Origin: Paulownia fortunei
Lineage: Eukaryota; Streptophyta; Magnoliopsida; Lamiales; Paulowniaceae
DNA length: 64,000 nucleotides
Reading direction: 5' to 3'
NCBI GenBank assembly: GCA_019321725.1
Contig: CM033124.1
Span: 4,898,001-4,962,000 of the forward strand
The position numbers were made by a program, and so were the translations under genes. This document shows, in pieces, positions 47,740 through 60,761 of the stretch (position 1 is its first letter; every line of letters starts with the position of its first letter). A model generated the notes under the pieces. The model was not told where the DNA came from and did not search any database. It saw only the letters and a program-made list of their open reading frames with translations.

Positions 47740-49677
47740 CGAGCTTTTATACTCTTGTAAAAAATAATGTTATTCATAATGTTTATTAAACAAAGATCAT
47801 TTTCTTTATCTTTAATTATCTTGTCAATTAGATAAAATTTCTAGATCATAATAACTAAGGGGCAACGTTGCGCATATGATGGCGATCATAGAACATAGCT
47901 CAATAGCTTTAATTTTAAATATGTTACGAGTTGAAGGTTCATTAAAATGGATATCGATAAGCCCATATACTCACTCGCACATACGATACATACTCGAAAG
48001 AAGAATGTCTCATTCCATAGATATTGATGTAGGGATGCTAATGCATTTGTCTAGGTGCTTTTTGGGGAATAAACACACCGAATGGGCTACAGGACATTTT
48101 CAATTGGAAAAATTGTTCATTGAATGAGAATTTTCTTGTTACGATAGTACATGAACTAGTTCTTAGACTTTAGGCACCATGATGGTATTATGCACACATC
48201 ATGCACTCTGATGTATTTTCCGATTGTGTGATAATTATTAAAGGTTATGTTAGGTGTATGATCTTCGTATATGGAGGTCAATGAATAGCCAATAAATGAT
48301 CCATCACCTATCTGGTTGAATAGGTGAATATAAAAAAAATAGTCCTTGATCTCGAAGAGCTTGGCCAAGATAGAATGAATACTAGACGTGAAATTTTCTA
48401 GTAATTTATCAAATGATCAATGTAACTTGAAATGGGATATAGTTATTAACTCATATAGGGTTTTGACTGATAATCCACGCTTTAGATTTAATCGGGAGAT
48501 TAGTTGATGGAAGTATCATATTTGCACGGACTCGTAATAGAAAAGCTTCACTTGCTATTCATTTAATAATATGTAGTCAAGATGCAATGCTAGGTGCTTC
48601 CCTTGACTTATTAGATGGTTGGAATTTAGAAGTCAATTCCAAGTGGATTTTTTAATTAGAAAATCAATTTATTTATAAGTTGCAAAGATTGCAAGTCCAC
48701 TTTTTGCTTAGTTATGAACTTAATGAGTCAACATAAATCAAGATAATCTACTTCTAATTAAATGTGATCCAAGGTATTGGATAAAGTTAATTAATCTAAG
48801 GTGTTGGATTAATTTAATTAATAATAATTAATTAACTTGAGATATAATTAATTTAAGGGCTTAAATTAATTAATCTAAATTAAAAATATAATTATTTATT
48901 TGGATCTAATAAGAATTAGGGGCTTACGGGAGTGAGTTAATTAGTTGATTGGATTCAATTAATTAGCTAGGTTTAAATTAATTTAAGGAGTTAAATTCAT
49001 TTAACTAATTAAAATAATAGGATTGTTTTAATTTGGCTTAATATGATTAGGTGGCTTTTTACAGAATCAATCAATTGATTGATTTGGTCAATTAATTAAA
49101 TTGGGCTTTTATTAATTGATGGAGATCAATTTATTCCAAGTTTATGAGGTCAGAGGTCCATTAGAATTCTTAATTACAAGAATTAAAGAGTCCTAGTAAA
49201 AGATGAAAAAGTCATTCTCTTGAAGAGAAAGAAAGAAATAAGAGATATGGAAGGAGAGTATTTCTTAATTAGATTAGCAAAGGAATGAGGATAAAAAAGG
49301 AATAAGTTGGAGACCTAATGAGATTATGTCAAGATCATCTTGTGTATTAATACACAAGAGGGGCTGAAACTTCAAAGCTAATGAGACTCAAATTTTTTAA
49401 TACTTCTCCCCTTTTCCATCTTTTATGTTTTCTTTTATTTTTTTCTACAAGAAAAGTCATTCCATCATAAAGGTTCCATCCCTTTTAGATAAAAGTGCAA
49501 TTCCTTTAATCACTTGTTGATTTAAGAATTATTTTTCACTCCCAAATTATATTAGAAATAAGAAGACTAAATGCACTAGCAAGAATTTAGTGCTTATAGA
49601 TTTACTCGAGGTGTAGATACCATTAGAGGAGTTACACTTGAAGTTCTTCATGAACCATTTGGGAGATTCCAATGAAG
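47740..49677. repeat. Copy A': diverged dispersed repeat
   Basis: Identical to 16302-18239; palindrome at 49338-49359. In this copy the target of the following solo LTR can be read on both sides. Confidence 0.6.
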
Positions 49678-49682
49678 GAGTT

Positions 49683-52262
49683 TGGTATGTGTTGTTCAGC
49701 ATACCAAATTAAAACCTTACTACTAAAATAATTTTACAAGTATAGTGTGAGTCGATCTCGCGAAAACCAAAGCTAATTAATTTATTATCCAATTGGTAAC
49801 TAATGACTCGACTCAATAATAATATGTTATAATTAAGATATCAAAGTAATAAAATACTGAGGATTAAGAATCAATTCTAAAGTTTTGGATAGAGGAACGA
49901 TTATTTATTACTAATTTTACCTCTTTTTAAAATATCACTATTGAAATCCATACATAATAAATATTTTAATAGGAAGATATTATCAGATAGCTCATCTATT
50001 AAAGTGACAATGATATTGTCTTATTGTCTATAAATTATCTTTTAATACTAACACTTATTTATGGTATGAAGTATTTATACACACAGTTATCTACAAAATA
50101 TTATAATTTCATGTTAGCAGTCGGTATAGCAGAACCAACATCTAGCTAAATGAACTCAAGTATTTTTTGTGTTATTAATGATTCATAAATCAAGAACCAC
50201 CATTAAACAAAGAGGGTTTTAATGCCAACACTTATTTATATTATCAAGTATATATTTATGCATACCTTTGTCTACAATAAATCAGAATTTCACGTTAGCA
50301 GTTGACATAGTAGAATCGAATATCTAACTAAATGAACCCAAGTATTTTATTGTGTTATTAGTAATACATAAATCAAGAAGCGCCACTAAACAAGGATGAT
50401 TTTAATCATAAATTAAAATAATAATATAATACATTTAAGTGTTAAACATTTTTATAATCGTTCCTCTTCCTCCGTCAAGAGGTTCACCCTTTCTTCTTAG
50501 TTAAATAAAATTTAAAAAAACAAAATAAAAATAGAAAAACCTATACATAGAAGAAATCATAGAAAATATATTTTCATTACTATTAGAAAATTAAATATAA
50601 AAGGGTGAGGGTTTGATTTGAATAACTAAATTGCAGAAAATGTAACTAAACTAAAATATGCCAATCATCGAAAATCAAATAAATGAACACAAAAATAATG
50701 AAGGTTTTGGTTAAGGTTTCATTGACCACCACTAGACAATGAATTGTAAATTGATATTAATATTACTCCCACTTTTCAATTGAAACTATCAACTATAGAT
50801 ACCATCAATCTCTGTTATCCCAATCTTTTCTTAGTTTTTCTTTAGATAGAACAAGCTCTCTACCTAATTTCCTAACCATTAAACAATCTAGAACAAGCTC
50901 TCTAGATTCCATTTAACAAAGGCATTAAGATAAGAAAAATAGATTAATCTAAGCAATAAACATGCAAGTTGGGATTGTTGAACCTATGTTATGTTCCATA
51001 TCACGATTAATAAAAATATCCCATAATCATTAATCACAATTTACTGTTTATGATTAAAAATTTAAGATAATTATGGATCAAGAATCAAATCTAGTTTTAG
51101 GGAATTCTCAACCCGTACTTGGTTGAGCACCTCAAATAAAACAATAAAATTAACTATGAAGAAATTAAATGCAGAAGAACATAGACAATCTCAATTAGAA
51201 AAGTGAGGAATAATATCAAATACTCAATTGCACAAATTCATATCTAGAATTTTGAAATCACCCTTAACCAAATTGTAAATCTAGCCTAGCATACTTGAAA
51301 ATAACAACAAAAATAAAGCTAACAATATTAGGAATTCAAGGAATTGAAAATAGAAAAAGGGAATAAGAACACCAATATGGATGAATTCTCTTGGTAGATG
51401 AATCTCCCCTTTTAAACCCTATTATTCTCTTTTATATATTTGAAACCTAAAACTCTCTTCTTCCTAAACTTTTCTTTGCTTGTTGAATGATACCTAAGAA
51501 ACTCTATTTATAGTAGAAGATTGCACTAAATTAGCATCTAGAGATTCACCCCAAATTCAATTCCAAATTTACTCTAAATTCACATGTCCTTGCAGCCACA
51601 TATTGACACATATTTTTCTCCATAAGATTAGATAATTTTGAAAAGTGGTCAACATGAAAATTTTAATTTCAATCTGTTAGCTTCAATTTTCAACTTGAAT
51701 CACCTAATTCCAACCATTAGAGAGAAAGCAATGATTGATTTAAGGAGATATGTCAGAATAGATAGATTTCTTCCAATGCACACAGGTTGATGAATTTTCT
51801 ACTTTTATCAAGGCTGAATTGGTTCAATTTCTAATAGAAAAAATTTAGTTCTATTCCTTAGCATTTAAATGAAGTAAGATTCAGGTTTATAGAGCTTTTG
51901 AGAATGGAGTTATGCTTAAAATACGAGCACTATGCAAGTCTGGAAACATGCTGATTTTAAATTTAATACAAGCCCAACAATCACTTACAAAGTCAAAGTG
52001 ATTTCTTGTTTGATATACATATCATGAACTTATGCAAAAATGGTCCTTTTCTTGTAATTGTGATGCTTCTTTGATCCAATGAAATATTATCTTCTAATTT
52101 GCTCATAAAACGTGTTGTCTTATTTGGTTTCATTTTGGCTCATTTTTATCTTTTCTTGTCCATTGATTTCCAAATTCATATAAAATACAAAACATTAATA
52201 AAAATAAAGTAAGAAAATGTAAAGGAATTGATATAAGAATATATAGAAATATGCACTTATCA
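49683..52262 (-). mobile_element. Solo gypsy LTR, mosaic, target GAGTT
   Basis: 2580 bp, starting TGGTATGTG and ending ATGCACTTATCA, flanked by GAGTT at 49678-49682 and 52263-52267. Its ends and right two-thirds resemble the solo LTR at 53048-54971 (shared AGAACAAGCTCTCTAGATT and CCCAATCTTTTCTTAGTTT). The block at about 49850-50600 instead resembles the LTRs at 24964 and 29756 (TACTGAGGATTA, ATCCATACATAAT, CTCTTCCTCC-TCAAGAG). Within that block a 177-base unit is tandemly duplicated (50043-50219 and from 50220). No coding content. Confidence 0.85.
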
Positions 52263-52267
52263 GAGTT

Positions 52268-52569
52268 CATGGGAAGCTTGCAAAGCAGTTTGTGAGGAGG
52301 TTAAGGAATTTGAATTCCTTCACAACCTACTGCAGACGGAGTGTTGAAAGGTATATTTTGTGAAACTTAGTTTTTTAATTTATTTTAAGCTAACTTTAGA
52401 CAAGAAAATAAAAAATTGCATTGAATCCATGATTAACTTTATACATATGATGCATGTTTTATTTCAATAGTTGAATTTTTTTAAATTTCACTATTGCAAG
52501 CTATCTTGTTATTTTTCAATGAAAAGCTCTTTATTCATAGACTTTTTTGAAATATTAGGCTTCTTTTCT
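52268..52569. other. Spacer right of the solo LTR
   Basis: Continues the sequence interrupted at 49682 (CAATGAAGGAGTT joined to CATGGGAAGC). No domain was recognised. Confidence 0.4.
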
Positions 52570-53042
52570 GTCTTCTTCAACTCATTCTACTCTAAAGTGT
52601 GACAACTTCACATTGCTCCATACCTTCTCTCTTGGGGTTGGTCTAAGTTTGGCTAGGTAAAGCACCTTAAGATCTATTGTTGATGGCAGCAACAAGCTAA
52701 CCAAAGTGATTTTTGAGGTTTTGAATGGATATTGCTTGAATTTGAAGTTTGAGTCCACATTTTAGACATTAATTAGGATGTGCTCATTCCCATTTGAAGA
52801 ACCAATATCTTCAAGAGATGACTTTTTCTCCCTTGGTGGAGCCTGAGTAGGATAGCCTGGTAGAAACATGGGCTTCGATGATGAAGAAAAATCACCTTGA
52901 GTTGGTGGTGGTGTTGCACTATGAAAATTTCAGATGATTTTTGCAACCCAAATTATAGACGTTTAAGTACGGATTATTTTCCCATTAGCAATATAATTCA
53001 AAGATTTAGGGTTATTGGGACAACTTCTCTAGAATGATTACC
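52570..53042 (-). pseudogene. Gypsy (Tat/Athila-like) gag C-terminal linker
   Basis: The coding strand, with frame changes, gives NNPYLNVYNLGCKNHLKFS (family: NPYSNTYNPGWxNHPNFSW), then SSSSKPMFLPGYPTQAPPRE. Next is KSSLEDI, and finally IQNLKNHFG, LVAAINNRS and GALPSQT (family: IRNLExQxGQLAxxINxRPxGxLPSxT). This lies upstream of the protease in plant gypsy elements. It is the continuation of the gag at 54977-55699, separated from it by the inserted solo LTR. Nothing of the protease or RT follows. Confidence 0.75.
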
Positions 53043-53047
53043 ACCAT

Positions 53048-54971
53048 TGGTCGGTTGTCATAGGCCTACCAAATTTAAATCTTACTTTTCAATAAATTTT
53101 TAATGAGTATAGTGCGAGTAAGAGTCGATCTCATGAGGATCAAGACTAATTGATTTACTATTTACTTAACTAACTAAGAATTTTAACTTCAAAATTACTA
53201 ACCTAAAACTAAGACTTCAACAAGCAAACTTTAGAAATAAACAACAAACGTTTGGGGGGGATTGAGTTGATTAACTAAGTTATAGAAATTAAAACTAATT
53301 AAAATATAAATCAATCAAAATCAAAATAACAATCAACAATCGATTAAAGTAGGTTGAGGTTTCATTTGCCGCCACTACACAATGGGTTCTAATTTTATAT
53401 CAATATTATGAACAATTTGCCAATGAAATTATCAACCGTAGGTAATAACAAGCTCTACTACCCCAATCTTTTCTTAGTTTCTCATTAGATAGAACAAGCT
53501 ATCTATCTAATTCTCTACCCACCAAACAACCTAGAACAAGCTCTCTAGATTTAATCCAATGGATGCATTAAAATAAGAAAGATAGAAACCATACAAGCTC
53601 GAGTTATTTAACTTAGGTTATGTTTTCCATTACAATTAACAAAAATATTCTATAATCATTAATCACAATTTACTACACATGATTAGAAATTTAAGATAAT
53701 TACGGATGTAAAATTTCTAATCTAGTTGTAGGAAGTTCTCAAACTCGATTTGGTTGCGCACCCAAACAAAGCAAGAAAATACCCATAAGATATTAAGTAT
53801 AGAAAAACATAAACAACCTCAATTGGGAAATTGATCAATAATATCAAATGTTCAATTACAAAAACTCATGTCTAGGGCTTTGAAATCAACCTCAACCAAT
53901 AAGGAAGTTTAGCCTAACATGATAAGAAATGACAAGAGAATAAAAATTAGCAACATTGGGAATCAAAAAAACTTATTGGTTGAAGAAGATAATTGAGGTT
54001 GATGGTAGACTATGGATGTCTCCTCCTCCAAGCCTCTTCCACTTTTTCTTCCTTGAAGCTCCAAAATCCCAAGAGTGATTTCAAAATGTGAATGATGTAG
54101 AAAGTGAGTGAATCTAAAAACTGATATTTTTATTGAGATGATAGTGCCCTTTTATAAAGTGTGAGATGATGATGTGATTTGGTGTAAAGTGTGTAAGATG
54201 TGTTGTGTATTTTGTGTAAAGTGAGGAATATGTGTTGTAAAGTATGTAATATGTGTGGTTTGATATATGTATCTAGTGTATACATATCACAAACATGTGC
54301 CAAAAGGTATAAAAGATCCCCACTTGTCACCACTCCAAGAAAAAATGTTAATTTTATCACATGGATGGCGCCTAGGCGCCCTGTTTTGGCACTTAGGCGC
54401 TATTTTCTTTATTTTTGTTCCTTCAATTTAGTTTCTAATACGGTTTAGCCTATTTCAACTGATGTTTGAGCTCTTTATATACTAAATTAGCTTTGGTGTC
54501 TTCATAACAATTGTAGCCCTATCTGTTATATTTCTGTAGCTACTTTAATCAGATCAATATCACATTTGTGGAGAGAGTTATGCAAAATATACCAAGATTG
54601 CCATATCTGGAAGTTTTGGTGCATATTTGACTCTTTAACTGAATTTTACTCCTTGAAATCAATTGAATTGGGATAAGTTTCCAACATGAAAATTGTAGAT
54701 ACATCTCTTATCTTTCCAATAAAATAAGAATTAGGTCAATTGAGCTTTGGATCAGACTTGTATGCCTAAAATACAAATACTACCGCAATAAAATCATGTC
54801 AATTTGGCCCAAGAATGCTTCTTTCAACTTCATTTTGGCTCATTTTCGATCTTTTCATTCTCAAACTCCTATCACACATAAAACATTAATAAAAACCTAT
54901 TATTAACAAGAATAAAGTAAAAAAGACATAGAAGAATTGATACAAATAAATATAAAAATATGCACTTATCA
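53048..54971 (-). mobile_element. Solo gypsy LTR, target ACCAT, inserted in gag
   Basis: 1924 bp, starting TGGTCGGTTG and ending ATGCACTTATCA, with ACCAT at 53043-53047 and 54972-54976. It contains the perfect palindrome GGCGCCTAGGCGCC (54367-54380) followed by TTGGCACTTAGGCGC, the mirror of the cluster at 5554-5680. Short GTG-rich tracts (54160-54270) account for the open frames there. Flanking sequence on both sides is gypsy gag in the same orientation, so it is a nested insertion reduced to one LTR. Confidence 0.9.
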
Positions 54972-54976
54972 ACCAT

Positions 54977-55699
54977 ACATTTCCAGCTTACCATAGGGGC
55001 TTAGATCGAATGATTACTGAGAGAATCAAACTTCTTTGACAAAATTATACACTCTCTTCACCATTGATAATTATTGGAGGCTACCTCATCCAACAATTCA
55101 TAAACTTCTTCATATGAGTTAGCTATCAAAGAACCACCCATTCTAGCATCAATAGTGTCCTAATAGATCCATCCAAACTACTATATAAATTATTAGCTAA
55201 TTTGGTGGAGCATGATAAGGACATTAGCCAAAAAAATCTTTGCATTTCTCCCAAGCTTTATAAAGAGATTCTATTGCTTAAATGATGTGATATTATTCCT
55301 TAATTGGCAATTTTTGTAGGTGGGAAGTACTTGGAGAGGAACTTTTGTGCCATATCATCCCATGTAGTGATGGAGTCTTGAGGAAGCGATTTAGCGAACA
55401 TTAAGCATTATCATGGAGTGAGAATGGGATTAGCTTAGTCTAATGGCATCATCATTAGCATTATTATCCTTGAATATGGCATATATCTCCTAGAAAATTC
55501 CTATATGAGCATTAAGGTCTTCAACAAGTGAACCCCCAAACTAAAACATTTGTACTATCTGAATATTAACTGGTTTGAGTTCAAAAGTATTGGCTTGAAT
55601 AGCTAGGAGTTGGGTGCTAGTATGAATGCCATCCACCAACGGAACTGCAAAATCCTATAGAGGTTTAGGTCCCTCTTCACATATATCGTGTTCAACCAT
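54977..55699 (-). pseudogene. Gypsy gag N-terminal half, multiply broken
   Basis: Starting at the Met at 55699 (MVEHDICEEGPKPL, then a stop) the coding strand reads LLAIQANTFELKPVNIQIVQ, then EDLNAHIGIF and EIYAIFKDNNAN, then LIPFSLHDNA. In other frames it continues with SITTWDDMAQKFLSKYFPPT-like sequence and ESLYKAWEK near 55250. This is the order of the retrotransposon gag domain. There are at least four stops and two frame changes. The gene runs into the solo LTR at 54971 and resumes at 53042. Confidence 0.75.
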
Positions 55700-55890
55700 A
55701 ATATGGTGATACGAAGCCTCTCATGTTTCCTTCCTATTTCTTTGGCAAGTTTTCTTAATCTCAGGATTTAAAGAAAGAAGCTCTAGTTTTCTTGCACTAT
55801 GCATAATACACCTAAATGAAACACGAAAGTTTGAACTAATATTAAAGATTATTAAATTAATATTAACTATTAACAAATAGTAATTAATCC

Positions 55891-55906
55891 TTAATAACGG
55901 GTGCCA
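55891..55906 (-). other. Decayed tRNA-Asp-type primer-binding site
   Basis: AACGGGTGCCA on the plus strand against AACGGCGCCA of the intact site, followed by the same AAAACT spacer as at 24958-24963. It marks the gag-side end of the LTR beginning at about 55913. Confidence 0.6.
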
Positions 55907-55912
55907 AAAACT

Positions 55913-57205
55913 TCTTGTTGAAATTATAGACACATAAGTATTGTATCGAACAATAAATAAAGTGATAAGTAAAGTATCATTCTTATGGAGATTAACTACT
56001 ATTCTACTACTTAATACTATTTGTATCACTCTGAATTTTATCTAAATTTTAAGAATAAGAATCTAAATAGATAAGAATTAAAATAAGCACTTAAATTATA
56101 AAGACTAAAAATCAATAGATGAGAAAACCTAGATTTATAACTTTCCCAACATTCCACTTAAGTAATTTCACCCATTTTTCTTGATTAAAAACCCTAATTT
56201 GAATGTCACCTAAGGACGCTAATATATCTACAAGCCTCTGTTGATGGTAGTGTGGAAGTCTCCTCCTTAATTACTTCATAATATATTATGAGAACTAAAT
56301 CAAGAAAAAGTTCTCATCATGATGCTGATTAAATATAAGTATATGTAAATTTTACATTAACATATGTTACTTAATCTAGGTCAAGAAAAAATATAACTCT
56401 ATCGATATTATTATGGTCCACCAATTCAATCTAATCAATAGTCAGTTGATTAAAATGTATTAAGCATAAGATAAAAATTAAATAAATAATGTATAGGATG
56501 AATTAAAAATAGAAAATTTAAAACTCTGGCATCATGTCCATCATAAATATAAAAAGAAGATTAGTTCATCATAATAAATAAATCATCAATTACAAGAGTT
56601 TCAACATGTTGAAACAACAAAATAAATAAAAGAGAAGGATAAGAAAAACTCTAGAGCTAATCTTCAAATTCTTCAACTCTTTTTCTTGATCTTAATGTTT
56701 CTTGATGTTTTCTCCCTTGAAAATTTCTAAAAAAGATGATGACTAAAGTTCTAAACAAAAGATGCCCAACAAACCCTAGGCTTTTCTATTTATATGGTTC
56801 TCCAAGTTAGGTAATTTAAATTAGCTTAAAAACAACTTTCTGCGACAATGCTGCAATTCAACTTCATGGATGTTGTGGCTTCAATAATTCTGTGATTGGT
56901 ATAGCAACTTCACCTTTTGAGTACTACAACTTCATGTAAATTTTGAATTTTCAAAATAGACTGTTGTGGCTTTAAGTTGCTTTCCAAAAATCTTCTTGGT
57001 GATTGAATTTTGGTGTTGTAGCTTTATTTTAGTTGGGGCTATGGCTTCAAATTTCTATCTAGAAATTGCTTTCAAATTGCCATCACATTGCCACCATTTT
57101 ATTCTTTTATTTAGCCTATAAAAAAATAAAAACACCAATAAATCTAGTAAAAACACTCTTTAATCAAATAAAATATTAAGCTAAATATATTCGATTAGCT
57201 CATCA
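55913..57205 (-). repeat. 5' LTR of the gag-split gypsy element
   Basis: Placed by the PBS and spacer on its left and by GCTCATCA on its right (compare CACTTATCA in the other LTRs). The left terminus reads TCTTGTTG, so its TG/CA end is mutated. Non-coding; the frame at 55721-56029 spans the leader and LTR edge and has no domain. The repeated TTGTGGCTT-like phrases around 56870-57030 are noted but not interpreted. Confidence 0.55.
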
Positions 57206-58010
57206 CTATTTCACTTTTCAATATTTTTGAGAAAATTCTTCTTTTGTTTGGTTGTTTCTCCCACACATTGTTTGTCGATCTTGGGCCGACAAAAGAATAT
57301 TTTTCTATTAGAATATTTTTTACATGGTCTTAAAGCCATAGGGCTTTGGCATATCGTGTACCAAGATGTCTTGGTGGATGATTCAATTGGCATCTCAAGA
57401 ATGGATTCCAATGGCCGTGTTAGTGGACTTGGTATCGAGTTGTCAAATCAGTCCAATTATAGACTATGGAGGACTTGCATGTAATCTTATTTCATATGGA
57501 AAATTGTTAATAGAGGTAACACACATGCTCCTACCAACATACCAGAAAATGCCCCTGCACTTAAGAAGTGGAAATAACTAAGTGCAAAGGTTGAATTCAT
57601 TGTAAGAAGATCAAGCTCTCATGGCTTGTTCGATTATATTATGCGGTGTAAATCAACCCACGAAATTAGTTAACTCTTAACAAGTTGTTCAACTAAAAGA
57701 ATGAAGCTAGGCTGCTGATTTTGGAGAATAAATTGGCAAACACTAACTAAGGTAATCTTTCTATTACAAAGTATTTTATGAAAATTAAGAACCTAATTTT
57801 AGAAATTTCTATTTTGAATCTAGAAGAAATAATTTCTGAAGCTCATATAAGAAGAAATATTATTTGAGGATTGAAGCCGGAATATATCCCTTAGATTACA
57901 TAAATGCAAGCATATGTTCAACAACCGTCCTTGGAAGAATATGCGAATTTATTATCCTCACAAGAGTCACTAGTTAAGCAAATGGCTGGTGTCTCTATTT
58001 AAGAAGGGGA
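57206..58010 (+). pseudogene. Copia gag, 5' part
   Basis: The plus-strand frame from about 57403 reads MDSNGRVSGLGIELSNQSNY then RLWRTCM, a stop, and RGNTHAPTNIPENAPALKKW. This is the start of copia gag (family: LxGSNYxxWxTCMESYL, PENAxALxKW). Further on, MKIKNLILEISILNLEE, EAHIRRNII and GLKPEYIP, then LLSSQESLVKQMAGVS complete the domain, with several stops and frame changes. About 200 bases before the Met are unassigned leader. The gene is interrupted after 58010 by a solo LTR and resumes at 60767. Confidence 0.75.
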
Positions 58011-58015
58011 GGGAA

Positions 58016-60761
58016 TATAATGCTCAAACCTCACACTACTCACATGGCCAATATAATTCATGCATTATATGCTATTCATATGCCAATTGCATTGATATTG
58101 ACATACTGTAATTCATTTCCTCTTGTAATCACATTCTTGAGAATTAAATTTTTAGAATTCTTATGTGTGTTAGTTGTTGATTTTTCCTAACCTAAGTAGT
58201 CCATATAACATTGATATATGAAGAAAATTTAGGTTGATCAATAATAGATATTCATGGGTTATATACTATATTTGATTTGATTTGATCAAAGTATCTCAAA
58301 ATTATATAAGGTAATTTGCATATTTGGGATATGATACTTGATATATCATGATTGAAATGTGATACTACAAGGTTCATATGTGTTTAAGATTATCAAAGTT
58401 CAATTTTGACAATCTTACATGAATCGAGTGCCAATAGGGTTAAAAATCAAATGAACGGCTAGAAAATCAGAGTAGGAACTATTTATGGGATCCTATGACA
58501 GCTAAACTAGTTTCAAATAGATGGATGAATGGGGAGAACATACAATATGGTCTTGCAAAGGTGAGTGTCAAATCAGATTTTAACTCAACACTTCAGGCTT
58601 CTTTGCCACCTCAAGCTTAACCACCTCAACCTACCATCTAGTGCTTGTCTTCCTTCTAAGTCAGAAAGTGACATCCCAAACCACATTAGACACTATTTCT
58701 CCTTCCAAAACCCTATCTCAAACTTTCAAAGTCATTCCCAAGTGATTTCAAGTGAAATAGAAGGCAAAGGAACCAAAGAAAAGTGTTAATTCACAATTTA
58801 AGGTTGAAATTGATCATAGGTGAACTTAACTCACAATTTTTGGCATAATTTTTTATATTCTTTGAGTTTTATGATTTTAAAAACTTACTTTCTTGCTTAT
58901 ACTCATGTTATGGTATTATTGGTAGTGTTATTATGCACTGAAGAAGGATTTTTTTACTGCAAAACCATAGTAGGAACTACTAAGGGTGGAAACTATATAG
59001 TTCTTGATTTTTTTATTCCTTATGCTTTATAAATTAGAATAATACCTTGAGATTCATGTTGTATGTGTTTATATATGAATTTAGGTTATGAATGTAAGTT
59101 TGAATAGGTTAGAAGTTGAAATATGGAATGATAACTAAAGAGGTACTTAAAACAGTCACTATAAGATTTTTAGTTTTGGTGTTCTGTGAAGGGGGCTAAT
59201 TTCACTGAAGTTAATCCATTATTTTTGATAGATTTAGGACATGGTTAACTTCACTTATATGTTATTTAATTATGGTAAATATTTGGGAGTGATTGAATGT
59301 ACTTAGTGGTGTGAAAAATACCATGGAACTCAATTGGACTACAAAAAAAATATGAAAACTTGAATTTGTCCACTTTGATATTTTATCATGTTTCATAGCT
59401 ATAAGTTGTTATAGAGTACGAATGAGTGGGGACTTGTTTTGTTAATGTATTGGGGTTACAATAGTTAATTATATGATGTTAACATGCATTTAAGATGAGT
59501 AATTTTAGTAGTTATAGGAATATTTTAGAGTCTAATTTGTAAATTGAAAATGTTTGATTGTTACCTACTTAGCCTCGAAGTTCAAGGTCATACTTTGAAA
59601 TTAGGTATACCGAACTTGCCAATTTGAAATTAGGTATACTAAACTTGCCAATTTGGGAGATACTATTTGATGTTAGATTTTACAGGTCATTTTCCACCTA
59701 AAGTTGGCAAGGAATACTTGATACACCTTGAGTAAGCCACCAACAAAGTTAAGATAAATAAAAATCCATTTGCAACTATAATACTTGGGTATAGTATATC
59801 TTGAAATATTACTAATGTGATAATGACAATTGAATAGGTATGATAACAAAAAGATTATATACCTTATGAAATTGACAAAGCTTGAAAGATGTTTAGAGCA
59901 AAATGGCTTGCATTCATACCAATCATGAACATTTGCACGTGCATGCATGACACATGAGCAAAGTTGAGATTTTACATCCATGATATACTTTGAGAAAGAA
60001 GTTTGTGTTACAAAATATGTTTTGTTGGCCACTACTTGTGCACCAAGGTATGCTTATGTTATATTTTGTGGTGTTGCAAGTGGGATACTTCTCGGTGAAT
60101 TATAGGAGAAGATAGAAAGTGGACCTGCAGAGATCATGGAAGGATATCCACTCGACTATGTCAATTTGAGATTAGTCATTTGATGATTCATATTAATATT
60201 ATGCAGAGCTCTTTTTGATGCATACTTGGTGGGTCAATGGCCCTATGAAAAATGAATTGATGCAATTCTAGTATGACATTTTGGAAATGAATTGCATGAT
60301 ATTTCATACCATATTTTTGGCAGGCATGATTTTACTTATTAGGCATTAGCTCACGTAGTTCATGCATTATAGGTGATCATAGTAAGTATTAAGAATCTTG
60401 GTTTACTTGACTGGCTGTTGGAGCTCCTACAAGATTACATAGATCACTGTATAAGGATGACGACCAGTTAGGTTGTTTTGTGGCTGATATTTTGATTTTG
60501 GGTTTGTTATATTATATTTTAGGATTTTGTATTATATATAACTTTTGAAACCTTATTGTCAACAAGTTTGAGTGTGGGGTGATTGTGATTAATATTATGG
60601 TTACACAAATAGTTGTTTATTCATATAAAGGGCTTTTAATGCTAAATACTTTTTCTTAGTGTCATGCATGACAATGTAAAGAAAAAATAGGGCACACACA
60701 AATGTATATTACCTTATCAAAAAATTTTTGCATCTGTGTATATATTTGATGGGGTGTGATA
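58016..60761 (+). mobile_element. Solo LTR, chromovirus-like, target GGGAA
   Basis: A 2746-bp insertion between two copies of GGGAA (58011-58015 and 60762-60766). Its ends read TATAATGCTC and GGGGTGTGATA, interpretable as mutated TGTAAC/GTTACA termini. The 3' part (TGTTGGAGCTCCTACA, GATGACGACC at about 60416-60470) is the reverse complement of 63350-63420, another LTR of the same family. Flanks are copia gag on both sides. Frames at 58565, 58820 and 59673 have no recognised domain. Confidence 0.75.

Larger units (their letters stand above)
31439..50818. repeat. Large exact duplication, copy A' (partner 1-19380)
   Basis: Same order and orientation as 1-19380, coordinates shifted by 31438. On the left it joins 68 further bases (31371-31438) to the end of the gypsy complex. 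On the right it runs without a break past the point where copy A meets the gap, into the remainder of a solo LTR. This copy is therefore the one with intact context on both sides. Confidence 0.95.

Noticed and set aside
54130..54448. Two overlapping frames on opposite strands
   Set aside because: They arise from a TGTGTAA/TTGTG-rich simple-sequence tract in a solo LTR.
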